A stretch of DNA of 64,000 bases from Yimella sp. cx-51 (lineage in GTDB: Bacteria > Actinomycetota > Actinomycetes > Actinomycetales > Dermatophilaceae), in the NCBI RefSeq assembly GCF_017654605.1, contig NZ_CP072113.1:1-64000 (forward strand). The letters are read 5' to 3'. Made by a program: the position numbers and the translations under genes. Shown here one piece after another: positions 21,068-28,714 of this stretch (the first letter of the stretch is position 1; each line of letters opens with the position of its first letter). The notes below the pieces were generated by a model. The model saw only the letters and a program-made list of their open reading frames with translations, had not been told where the DNA came from and did no database searches.

Positions 21068-22303
21068 ATGTCCGTGACCAGAGCCGATGTGGCGGCCGCC
21101 GCCGAGCGGATCGACGAAGTGGTGGTGCGCACCCCGCTGCAGTACTGCGAGCGCTGGTCGACCGCTCTCGGCGCCACCGTCCTGCTGAAGCGTGAAGACC
21201 AGCAGCCGGTGCGGTCGTACAAGATCCGCGGCGCGCTCAACATCATCAGCCAGCTCACCCCCGAGCAGCGCTGGGCCGGTGTGGTTGCAGCGAGCGCCGG
21301 CAACCACGCCCAGGGTGTGGCTCTGGCATGCGCCGATCTGCAGGTCAAGGCGCGCATCTACCTGCCCACCAATACCCCGCGCCAGAAGCGCGACCGGGTG
21401 GCGGCCTTCGGCAAGGGATATGTCGAACTCGTCGTGGGCGGTGAGTCGTATGACGACGCCGCCGCAGCCGCGAAAGCTGACGCCGCGCGTACCGGAGCAA
21501 CCCTCGTCCCGGCCTTCGACGACCCGCGCGTGGTCGCGGGTCAGGGCACGGTGATGGCCGAAGTGATCGACGAACTCAAAGACGTGCCGGACGTCGTCCT
21601 TGTGCCGGTCGGTGGAGGCGGGTTGCTCGCCGGAACCATTGCCGCTCTGGGAGATTCGCGCGTCCGTGTGGTCGCGGTGGAGCCGACCGGCGCGGCGAGC
21701 CTGAAGGCCGCATTGGACGCCGGAACCCCCGTCACGTTGGACGAACTCGACCGCTTCGCCGACGGCACCGCCGTGCGCCGGGTGGGCGATGTGCCTTTCC
21801 CGATCATCAAGGACGCCGCTCCGGAGATCGTGCTGGTCGACGAGGGTGCGATCTGCGTCGAGATGCTCGAGCTCTACCAGTCCGAGGGCATCATCGCCGA
21901 GCCGTCCGGGGCGCTGGCGCCTGCCGCTCTCGGCCAGATCGAGGTGGAGCGCGGCGACACCGTCGTGGTCATCATCTCCGGTGGCAACAACGACGTCTCC
22001 CGCTACGCCGACGTCGTCGAGCGCGCCCTCGTCCACGAAGGGCGCAAGCACTACTTCATGGTGGAGTTCTCCCAGGAGCCCGGCGCGCTGCGCCGCTTCC
22101 TGCACGACGTGCTCGGCCCAGACGACGACATCGCACTCTTCGAATACGTCAAGCGCAACAACCGAGAATTCGGCCCGGCGCTGGTCGGCATCGAGCTCGG
22201 TTCGGCCGACGACTACGAGCCGCTGCTGAAGCGGATGGAAGCCTCGCCGCTGCGCATCGAACACCTCCCGCCCGACAGCCCGCTCTTCGGCTTCGCTCTG
22301 TAG
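21068..22303 (+). CDS. ilvA: Threonine ammonia-lyase (threonine deaminase)
   Basis: PLP enzyme converting L-threonine to 2-oxobutanoate and ammonia, the first step of isoleucine synthesis. PLP-binding Lys52 lies in RSYKIRGALN. The phosphate-binding loop is PVGGGGLLAG, with SAGNHAQGVA earlier. The last 80 residues (HYFMVEFSQEPGALRRFLHDVLGPDDDI) form an ACT-type domain, so the enzyme may respond to amino-acid effectors. 411 residues, the mid-length actinobacterial form. ATG start follows CTGACGCCC without a strong Shine-Dalgarno. Confidence 0.94.
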   Translation: MSVTRADVAAAAERIDEVVVRTPLQYCERWSTALGATVLLKREDQQPVRSYKIRGALNIISQLTPEQRWAGVVAASAGNHAQGVALACADLQVKARIYLPTNTPRQKRDRVAAFGKGYVELVVGGESYDDAAAAAKADAARTGATLVPAFDDPRVVAGQGTVMAEVIDELKDVPDVVLVPVGGGGLLAGTIAALGDSRVRVVAVEPTGAASLKAALDAGTPVTLDELDRFADGTAVRRVGDVPFPIIKDAAPEIVLVDEGAICVEMLELYQSEGIIAEPSGALAPAALGQIEVERGDTVVVIISGGNNDVSRYADVVERALVHEGRKHYFMVEFSQEPGALRRFLHDVLGPDDDIALFEYVKRNNREFGPALVGIELGSADDYEPLLKRMEASPLRIEHLPPDSPLFGFAL

Positions 22304-22325
22304 CTCCCGCGCTCACGAGTCCGTC

Positions 22326-22389
22326 AACCTACTGTTTGTCCGCGAGCCCACTGAGTACAGCCAGTAGGGTCACGCTCCATCAGTAGGTT
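22326..22389. repeat. Inverted CCTACTG elements downstream of ilvA
   Basis: AACCTACTG (22326-22334) pairs with CAGTAGGTT (22381-22389). A third inverted copy, CAGTAGGG, lies between at about 22362-22369. Function unknown: terminator or regulator site. Confidence 0.45.
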
Positions 22390-22406
22390 CGCGACGGGTG
22401 AGGGGG

Positions 22407-22577
22407 GTGTTCGTGAAGCCGACCTCCACGGTTACCGCGCTCGCGGCCGCACACCACGGATCCTCCTGGGCCGTGGCCCGCGACGTGGATTCGCGCCCGA
22501 TCGCCGCGCGGGAGGTCCGCTCCGCCGGGCTACGGGACCGCGCTCTGCGCGAACTCGAGACGCCTGGGTCCGACTGA
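22407..22577 (+). CDS. Possible 56-aa small protein
   Basis: ORF from GTG (preceded by GAGGGG) reading VKPTSTVTALAAAHHGSSWA and ending ALRELETPGSD. Third positions are strongly GC-rich and the residue mix is protein-like, soluble and arginine-rich, with no membrane segment. It could be a real small gene or the surviving 3' end of a larger one. It converges on the interrupted M1 peptidase gene, leaving 8 bp between the stops. Confidence 0.4.
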   Translation: MFVKPTSTVTALAAAHHGSSWAVARDVDSRPIAAREVRSAGLRDRALRELETPGSD

Positions 22578-22585
22578 TCCCGCGA

Positions 22586-23977
22586 TCAGACGATCTTGTA
22601 CTTGTTCCAGAAGGTCGCGAGGCTGCGTCCGGCCACCCGCTCGGCGATCGTGCGGAAGTCGTACCGGGTGATGTTCTGGTACGCCTTCTCGGCGGCGAGC
22701 GCCCGCAGGAAGGCGGTGTGCCGCGGCGCCTGCCACTGCAGGTAGCTGCCGTCCATCTCGCGGCGTAGTTCACGCATCACGCCGTACGCCGAGTTGTAGT
22801 AGGTCATGCTCGTGATGTTGTGCGGGCCGGCGGTCGCGGCGAGCGTCGACGGAGATGCGGTGTACTACGAGCGCAGACCGCCGTACTTCAGGTCGTAGTC
22901 GTTCTCCAGCAGCACCGCGAGGCCTTCGTGGATCAGCACGACGTCCTTCCACTGCCGCGCGGTGACGGAGTTACCGAACCACATGTGGGCGTTCTCGTGC
23001 GCGATGAACGACGGGCCGTAGGTGCCGTCGACCAGCGAGCGGCGGTAGATGCCCGAGCCGACGCCTTCGTGCGCGCCGACCGGCAGGACGCCGTACGAGG
23101 AGCCACCCGCATGACCCCACGGGTAGGGGCCGTACTGCGAGGCGAAGTAGTCGAGCGACTGCTTGGTGTGGGTGGCGAGGCGACTGGGCACCGAGCCCAT
23201 CCCGGCGAACTGATGGAGCACCGGCTTGCCGGCGATCGTCCAGCTACCGGTCGTCTGCGCGAAGGGGCCGACGCCGAGCGATGGCTGGTACGCCGCCACC
23301 GGACGGCTGATGACGATTTTCGCGTTGCGCATCGTGCCGTTGCTGAAGGTGTAGTAGCTCGCTGATTCGCGGTGGCCGATGATGTGGTTGGACGCCGGCG
23401 TCGACACCGAGATGTTGTAGGTCGCCTTGGTGTCGAGGCGGTCGTTGCTCGGAATCCAGTAGATGGCACCGTCGGGCTGGCCACCGAAGACGATGAACGC
23501 GCCCTCCTCGTACACACCGTTGTGGTTGGACGACTTGCAGCGGGCGTTCGGGGTGTCGTTGTAATTCACCTTGACGGTGAACGTGCTGCCGCGCGCGATG
23601 CTGAAACCGCTGACGGAAATGCGACGCCACGAGGTGCGGGTGAAGGGCACCGCCCGGCCGTTGATCTGCACCGCTTCCACCCGCAGTGCGAAGTCGATGT
23701 AGAGGCCCGTCAGGTTGACCGATGCCGTGCAGTGCATCGTCGTCGCGCCGTACAGCCGGGCTGCAGTGGTGGGGTAGGTCAGCACCGTGTCGCCCACGTC
23801 GTAGTGCCGGACGACGTACCGGTTGTCGCCGTTGTAGGGCAGGAAGGAGTCGGTGGTGTCAGCCGCCGCGTGCGGTGCGCCGATCGCGGACGTGGCGGCT
23901 GCGGCGGCGACCGTGCCGGCACCACCGAGCAGCATGGTGCGCCGGGACAGGTGACTGCAGGAAGGCTGCTCGGACAT
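22586..23977 (-). pseudogene. M1 family metallopeptidase gene interrupted by an in-frame TAG
   Basis: Encodes a Tat-exported M1-type aminopeptidase: SRRTMLLGG twin-arginine signal at 11-19, zinc site HENAH at 327-331 and the third ligand in HEGLA (Glu351). The surrounding HMWFGNSVTARQWKD matches the family's WFGN-x-VT pattern. After residue 370 a TAG (22865-22867) interrupts the frame. The same frame then continues for 92 codons (TYYNSAYGVMRELRREMDGS to FWNKYKIV), the normal helical C-terminus. Total would be about 463 residues, a short M1 form. All zinc ligands precede the stop, but losing the C-terminal helices should harm folding. Confidence 0.8.
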
Positions 23978-24108
23978 CTCGGACCTCTTGTAACGAAAGA
24001 AATCAGACGGTCCGGTGTGGCTCCGTCGCGGATCAGCGATGACTGCCGATCCCCATCAGGCAGCGGTGCGCTGCGCCGAACCGTACTCGATTCTGCGCGT
24101 TTGCGCTG

Positions 24109-25263
24109 TCACTCGTAGTAGTACTGCGCGGCGCCGGGGTAGATCCACGACAGACCTTCCCGCAGCCGGTCGCGCCAGTCCTCCCAGGAGTGGCCGTCAC
24201 GAGCCTCGCTGTACCGGACGTCCATACCCGTGCCGCGGAAGACCGGCACCATCGAGCGGTTGGCCACGATCAGCGGCTCGTAGATGCCGCACGACATGTA
24301 CATCCGGTCGACCACCCGGGTCGGAGCTGCCCGGTAGCGGTTCATGAAACGCACCACTGGGTCGAACGCCGGACCACCGCCATGGGTGTTGCCGATGTCG
24401 GTGAAGACGAACGAACCCGATTGCACGACAAGCGAACCGAAGAAGCCCGGGTAGCGGTACGCCGTCGAGAGCGAGGCCACCGCGCCGAAGGACGCACCCA
24501 TCAGGCAGCGTCCGGCCGGCGTGCCGAGCAGCGGCAGCTCCGACTCCAGGCGGGGGATGAGTTCGGAGTGCAGGAAGCGCGCGTGCTGGGCGCTGTTGGC
24601 GTACTCCTTGATGCGATCGCCGGGGTTGGTGAACGCCACGATCGTCTCGGCCATGTCGCGCCGGTGGATGAGGTTGTCGAGCACGTTCTTCATCGCGGCG
24701 AAGTTGAGGAAGTCGTCGCCGTCGTGCACCACCAACAGCGGATAACGCTGAGTGGCGTTGAAACGTGCGGGCAGGTAGACGCGGCAACGGGATTCGTGCC
24801 TCAGGGCACCGGCCGGTTGGATGACGTCGAGCAGTTCGCCGGGACGCGACTCGGGGTCGTACTTCGCCCATTCCGGCTCGGTGTAGCCGGCCGCCTGACA
24901 GACCGACGACGACCCGACCGGACTGTGGGCCAGCTTCGGGTTGAGCGGGTCGTTGAACCGCTCGTAGTGCTCTCCCCGCCGCACCTCGATCTGGTACTCC
25001 ACCCGTGAACCGGAGGGCAATTCCATGATCGCGTACCAGAGCGTCGTGTTGCCGAGTCGCTTCATCGGCACACGGTCGGGCTGGCCCACGATGCGATGAC
25101 ACACCCACACCTCGTCCACCGAGTCGTGCTCCCCGCCGCGGAAGAGGAAGGTGCATTTCGCACCCTCGACGATCGGGACGGTCTGCCGCTGCAGGAAGCG
25201 GTCGATCCGCGCTTCGTCGAGCGGCTTGCGGTCACGCAGTCGGTTGATCGCCAGCTTGCGCAT
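24109..25263 (-). CDS. Fes/EsteraseD-like alpha/beta hydrolase
   Basis: 384 residues with the enterochelin-esterase layout: an N-terminal beta-sandwich-like domain (about 30-115: KCTFLFRGGEHDSVDEVWVC, WYAIMELPSGSRVEYQIEV) and a C-terminal alpha/beta hydrolase (CRVYLPARFNATQRYPLLVV, HDGDDF). The nucleophile is Ser258 in MGASFGA; the probable catalytic histidine is in GHSWEDWRD near the end. The ATG has a strong AGGAGG 7 bases upstream. It overlaps the 3' end of the S51-like gene by 32 bp, so the two are co-translated. The substrate is unknown; no siderophore genes are nearby, so enterobactin is unlikely. Confidence 0.85.
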   Translation of the reverse strand: MRKLAINRLRDRKPLDEARIDRFLQRQTVPIVEGAKCTFLFRGGEHDSVDEVWVCHRIVGQPDRVPMKRLGNTTLWYAIMELPSGSRVEYQIEVRRGEHYERFNDPLNPKLAHSPVGSSSVCQAAGYTEPEWAKYDPESRPGELLDVIQPAGALRHESRCRVYLPARFNATQRYPLLVVHDGDDFLNFAAMKNVLDNLIHRRDMAETIVAFTNPGDRIKEYANSAQHARFLHSELIPRLESELPLLGTPAGRCLMGASFGAVASLSTAYRYPGFFGSLVVQSGSFVFTDIGNTHGGGPAFDPVVRFMNRYRAAPTRVVDRMYMSCGIYEPLIVANRSMVPVFRGTGMDVRYSEARDGHSWEDWRDRLREGLSWIYPGAAQYYYE

Positions 25264-26185
25264 CGTCACCTCCTCGTGGACGCATGGCACCGGTCGCGTC
25301 GATCACCGACGCGTCAGCGGGCAGGGTGCCGTGCTCGATCACGACGCGGGCGCCCGGGTCGAGCGGCACGCAGATGCTCGGTGCGAAACGCTGCGCGAGC
25401 AGGCCCATGTTCTGCCGGTCACCGGTGCGCAGCCGCTGTTTGGCCGACGGGAAGACCGTGACACCGGTCAGCACCCCCAGCCCGTGATCGAACACCTCCG
25501 AGCATCCAGGGCCCCGCACCGAGTGCTCGTCGAAGAGCACCACCCGCGAGGTGATCGCCATGGCGCCGGCCGACCACGCGACGATCGGCAGGCGTCCGAA
25601 CCCGGCCGGGTTGAGATTGAACAGGTGCAGCGCGTCGAGCAGTTCGATGATGTGACCGCCGGCCAGGATGATCGCCCCGGCATCAGCCAGCAGCTGCGCC
25701 ACTTCGTGCCGGTGGCGGACGATCGCCGGACGCTCGTGTGGCGGGTACTTCGCGTAGAAACTCGCCTGGATCTCCCCGACCCGGGCAATGTGTTGCTTGT
25801 CCATCCCACGCAACACCTGGACGGCGTCAGCCACCGCGAGTTCGCGCAGGGCGGCCGATCCGGATGTGCGAGTGCGCAATTCGTTGAGGAACTGCACCGT
25901 GTGCGACAGCCCCAGTTGGTAGAGCTCCTGGAGTTCGAGCAGCTGCGCCCGGCGTTCGCGATGCGCGGCGGCGTATTGAGGGTCGTTCTCGAAGACCGAC
26001 TGCATGCGATGCCACAGGTGCAGGTTGCGGCTGCGTCCGCGCAGGTGTCGGTCGAGTTCGGAGTCGTCCTTCTCCCGCTCCTGCCAGCCGGCCGTGATCG
26101 TGACGAAGGGCCCGCCGAGGTCGAGCGAAGTGACCAGCTTGTCGAGGTTGGGACGCCGCTGCGGCCCGAGCAGCACGACGGTCAT
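25232..26185 (-). CDS. S51 peptidase E / class-I amidotransferase-like hydrolase
   Basis: 317 residues, no signal peptide. The middle carries AGAIILAGGHIIELLDALHLF and the nucleophile elbow IVAWSAGAMAIT with Ser205, the signature of the peptidase E and cyanophycinase group. VFPSAKQRL and RFAPSICVPLDPGARVVIEH follow. The N-terminal 140 residues are an unusual, charged, helical extension not found in peptidase E. ATG start is 24 bp after the ATP-grasp stop codon. The family cleaves Asp-linked or isopeptide bonds, suggesting it trims or recycles a product of the ATP-grasp ligase (inference). Confidence 0.75.
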   Translation of the reverse strand: MTVVLLGPQRRPNLDKLVTSLDLGGPFVTITAGWQEREKDDSELDRHLRGRSRNLHLWHRMQSVFENDPQYAAAHRERRAQLLELQELYQLGLSHTVQFLNELRTRTSGSAALRELAVADAVQVLRGMDKQHIARVGEIQASFYAKYPPHERPAIVRHRHEVAQLLADAGAIILAGGHIIELLDALHLFNLNPAGFGRLPIVAWSAGAMAITSRVVLFDEHSVRGPGCSEVFDHGLGVLTGVTVFPSAKQRLRTGDRQNMGLLAQRFAPSICVPLDPGARVVIEHGTLPADASVIDATGAMRPRGGDDAQAGDQPTA

Positions 26186-26209
26186 GACGCGATCCCTGAG
26201 CGCGCGCGA

Positions 26210-27424
26210 CTACGAAGCACGGACCTGAACTGTCCGGCCGATGTCGTCGAGGATGTCGCGCAAGGTGTCGAAGTCCCTGTGCCGTAAGCGCATCCACGCG
26301 TTGGCCATGTAGCCGGCCTCGATCGGCTGGGTGCCCTGGCCGTAGGGCAGGTGCTCGTCGATGAACAACGGACCGTACTTGCGGTGCACCTCCTCCACGC
26401 CGTCGATATGGGTGATGGTGCCGTCGCGGTCGGGGCGCAGCGCGATGATGCCGGAGGCGAACTGGCGGCTCGGCACGTGCCACACCTGGTGGTGCACGAT
26501 CGCGTCGGCCCAGGCGCGGAAGATGTCGATGTCGTTACCGGCCGCGTAGAGGTCCCAACAGCCGACGCCCGGCGGGCGCGCGCCGATCTCGCTGAACCGC
26601 AAGCCTTTCGGACTGACGAAGTACTCCATGTGGGTGGCCGACGTCCGGATGCCGAGTGCTTCGTTGACGCGCTCGCCCAGCTCGCGCAGCTGCCCGTACA
26701 ACTCACCTTCACCGATGCGATTGGTGGAGATGTACTGCGGGCTGATCCACCGCGTCCGCATCGCTTCGAGCACACCGGGGTAGTAGTGCGAGGCGAAGTC
26801 GAGCTTGATCTCGCCGTCGACACTGATGGTGTCGTAGAAGCCCTCGTGCCCCTCGATGAACTCCTCGACCGCGACCGACCCGGTGTGACCGAGGGTGTCG
26901 AGCACGGCGTCCAGCTCGTTGTCGTTGCTGACCTTGTGGGTGCCGGCCGCGCCCGCGCCGTCGCGCGGCTTGATGATGATCGGGTAGCCCTGCTCGGCGA
27001 CGAAGGCCCTGATTTCTTCGGCGTTGGACGCACCGATGGACGCCGCGGTCGGCACGCCCGCTTTGCGCAGGGCTTCCTTCATGGCCGGCTTGTCGCGGCA
27101 CAGGTAGGTGGTGTGCACCGACGTGCCGGGGATGCCGTGGCGCTCGCGGACGACCGCCGCGGGCAGGGTGTGCGACTCGATGGTCGCCTCGAGCGCGTCG
27201 ATCCAGGCGAAGCCCTGGAAGTGGGTGACCGCGGCCGACAACTGGTCGACGTCGGTGACCGAACCCACCTGGTAGTAGTGGTCGATCCAGCTCTGGAGTT
27301 CTTCGTCCAGCCACTCCCACGGCGTCTCGCCGACCGCGAGGACGGTGGCGCCGACGGCCTTGAGGGCGCGCGGGAACTCGCGCTGGTTGCGCGGGAAGTT
27401 GGGTTCGACGAAGACGACGTTCAC
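26210..27424 (-). CDS. ATP-grasp ligase of unknown specificity
   Basis: 404 residues, first gene of the cassette. The N-terminal preATP-grasp domain reads MNVVFVEPNFPRNQREFPRA. The ATP-grasp fold has nucleotide-binding Lys152 in YPIIIKPRDGAGAAGT, VEEFIEG (186-192) at the hinge and the Mg-binding RFSEIGARPPG at 276-286. Such enzymes couple ATP hydrolysis to acyl-phosphate formation and amide or thioester bond formation. It resembles carbamoyl-phosphate-synthase-type and L-amino-acid ligases rather than biotin carboxylases. The substrate cannot be deduced. Followed by the S51-like gene after 24 bp. Confidence 0.88.
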   Translation of the reverse strand: MNVVFVEPNFPRNQREFPRALKAVGATVLAVGETPWEWLDEELQSWIDHYYQVGSVTDVDQLSAAVTHFQGFAWIDALEATIESHTLPAAVVRERHGIPGTSVHTTYLCRDKPAMKEALRKAGVPTAASIGASNAEEIRAFVAEQGYPIIIKPRDGAGAAGTHKVSNDNELDAVLDTLGHTGSVAVEEFIEGHEGFYDTISVDGEIKLDFASHYYPGVLEAMRTRWISPQYISTNRIGEGELYGQLRELGERVNEALGIRTSATHMEYFVSPKGLRFSEIGARPPGVGCWDLYAAGNDIDIFRAWADAIVHHQVWHVPSRQFASGIIALRPDRDGTITHIDGVEEVHRKYGPLFIDEHLPYGQGTQPIEAGYMANAWMRLRHRDFDTLRDILDDIGRTVQVRAS

Positions 27425-27485
27425 GCGGTCACCCTATGCGGTACGCGGCGGTAGGTCTGCGTGCTTGGCGGAGTGGGGAACAGCA

Positions 27486-27514
27486 AAGACCCCCGACCGC
27501 GAGGCGGGGGTCTT
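27486..27514 (-). terminator. Terminator of the repeat-protein gene
   Basis: AAGACCCCCG (27486-27495) pairs with CGGGGGTCTT (27505-27514). On the - strand the stem is followed by TGCTGTTCC. It lies 12 bp beyond the stop codon at 27527 and separates this gene from the ATP-grasp cassette. Confidence 0.8.
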
Positions 27515-27526
27515 CGCGACCAAACG

Positions 27527-28375
27527 TCAGTGACGGGTGATGCCGTCGGTCTCCGAGGAGGCCGGGTTGACCCGCTCGGATGCTGCGTTCTGCTGGTTGG
27601 CGCGGACGACGGCCTGCGCACGGCGGGCTTCGTCCTTCTTCTTCTTGCTGGAGTAGACGAGGTAGCCACCCGCGCCCAGACCGGCGAGGCCCAGGACGAT
27701 GAGCAGCTTGCCCGGCTTCTTCTTTTTCTTGGCGGCGGCCGGCACGACCTTCTCCACGAGGTCCTGGCCCTGCGGCGGCAGCGCGAGGTAGGCCTGGGTG
27801 CCGGCGTCAGCGGCGCGGTGGCCGGCCTGCTGCGCGGTGGCAGCGGCGGTGGCGATCGCGGTCTGGATGCGCGGCATCCACTCGTCCGAGAAGAGGTGGT
27901 GTGCTTGGTCGCGGGTGAGGCCGGCGAACTCCTGCACCTTGGGCGCGGCGTTCTCGCGGGCGGCCTCAAGCTTGGGAGCGGCGGCGTCCTTGGCGTCGTA
28001 CGCGGCAGCCTTGGCGGCCTCGACCTTGGGCGCGGCGGCCTTCTTGAACGACTTCACCTTCGGCGCAGCGGCGTCCCTGGCGTCGTGCGCCGCGACCGAC
28101 ACGGCAGCCAGCTTCGGCGCGGCAGCCTCACGCGCGGCGTCGACCTTGGGTGCGACGGCGTCCTTGGCAGCGTCCACCTTGGGAGCTGCGGCGTCACGAG
28201 CTGCCTCGACCTTGGGTGCGAGCGCTTCCTTGGCCGCGTCGACCTTCGGTGCGGCTGCTTCGGCAGCGTCGCTCACGATGCCGGCAGCGGCGGCGAGGGC
28301 GCCCTTGGCCGCCGACTTCAGGTCGTCGGCGTGGCCCTTGGCCTTGTTTGCCGGGGAGGGGTTGATCCTCAACAC
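27527..28375 (-). CDS. Repeat-rich amphipathic membrane-anchored protein
   Basis: 282 residues dominated by degenerate 11-residue repeats of the type AAPKVDAAK-DA (about 12 copies, residues 25-160), predicted to form a long amphipathic helix like apolipoprotein or LEA-type proteins. A C-terminal helix (GKLLIVLGLAGLGAGGYLVY) flanked by KKKKK and SKKKK anchors it; the ends are cytoplasmic-like and basic. The GTG start is preferred over the ATG 57 bp upstream because AAGGAGA lies 6 bases before it. Function unknown; possibly membrane-surface or stress related. Confidence 0.8.
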   Translation of the reverse strand: MLRINPSPANKAKGHADDLKSAAKGALAAAAGIVSDAAEAAAPKVDAAKEALAPKVEAARDAAAPKVDAAKDAVAPKVDAAREAAAPKLAAVSVAAHDARDAAAPKVKSFKKAAAPKVEAAKAAAYDAKDAAAPKLEAARENAAPKVQEFAGLTRDQAHHLFSDEWMPRIQTAIATAAATAQQAGHRAADAGTQAYLALPPQGQDLVEKVVPAAAKKKKKPGKLLIVLGLAGLGAGGYLVYSSKKKKDEARRAQAVVRANQQNAASERVNPASSETDGITRH

Positions 28376-28714
28376 GTACGTCTCCTTGTTCCCCCGCGAG
28401 TTCTGCGAGATTTCCCACGAGTAGTGATTCACGAGGGTCGACGCCCTCGGTCTGCATTCCAGCGTAACGATCCGGGGCGGTTCATGGTTCGCCGCTGGGC
28501 GACGAACTGGCCGCCCCGCCGCTCACGGTCGGTGAGTTGTTTCACAGCGTCCCGACAGTGACATCACAGTGACATCAAATGTGCCGTCAAATCCGCTCTT
28601 TGCGGAACCGTGGCGACCCGACCGGGCGTTGCCAAGACGTTCCGTCCAACGGAATCCTGCGGCTCGGTGTCACCGAGGCGGGCGCGCAGAAGCACTCTGA
28701 CGAGGAGAACACTC
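28376..28714. other. Divergent intergenic region before marP
   Basis: 339 bp between the repeat-protein gene (-) and marP (+). It contains the 11-bp-phased direct repeats annotated at 28542-28576 and both promoters. GAGGAGA at 28702-28708 is the marP ribosome binding site. No gene seen. Confidence 0.5.
28542..28576 (+). promoter_or_regulatory. Three heptamers phased at 11 bp (PhoP-like box)
   Basis: TCACAGC (28542-28548), CGACAGT (28553-28559) and TCACAGT (28564-28570) start exactly 11 bp apart. ACAGTGACATC is duplicated perfectly at 28555-28565 and 28566-28576. The mycobacterial PhoP consensus, TCACAGC-N4-TCACAGC, has the same heptamer and spacing, so a PhoP-type response regulator is the likely binder (inference). 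Confidence 0.6.

Noticed and set aside
17415-23977. Stop-codon recoding to explain TAG and TGA inside several genes
   Set aside because: Intact genes here end normally at TAG and TGA, stops of both types are affected, and other lesions (frameshifts, missing ends) are present nearby; decay is simpler.
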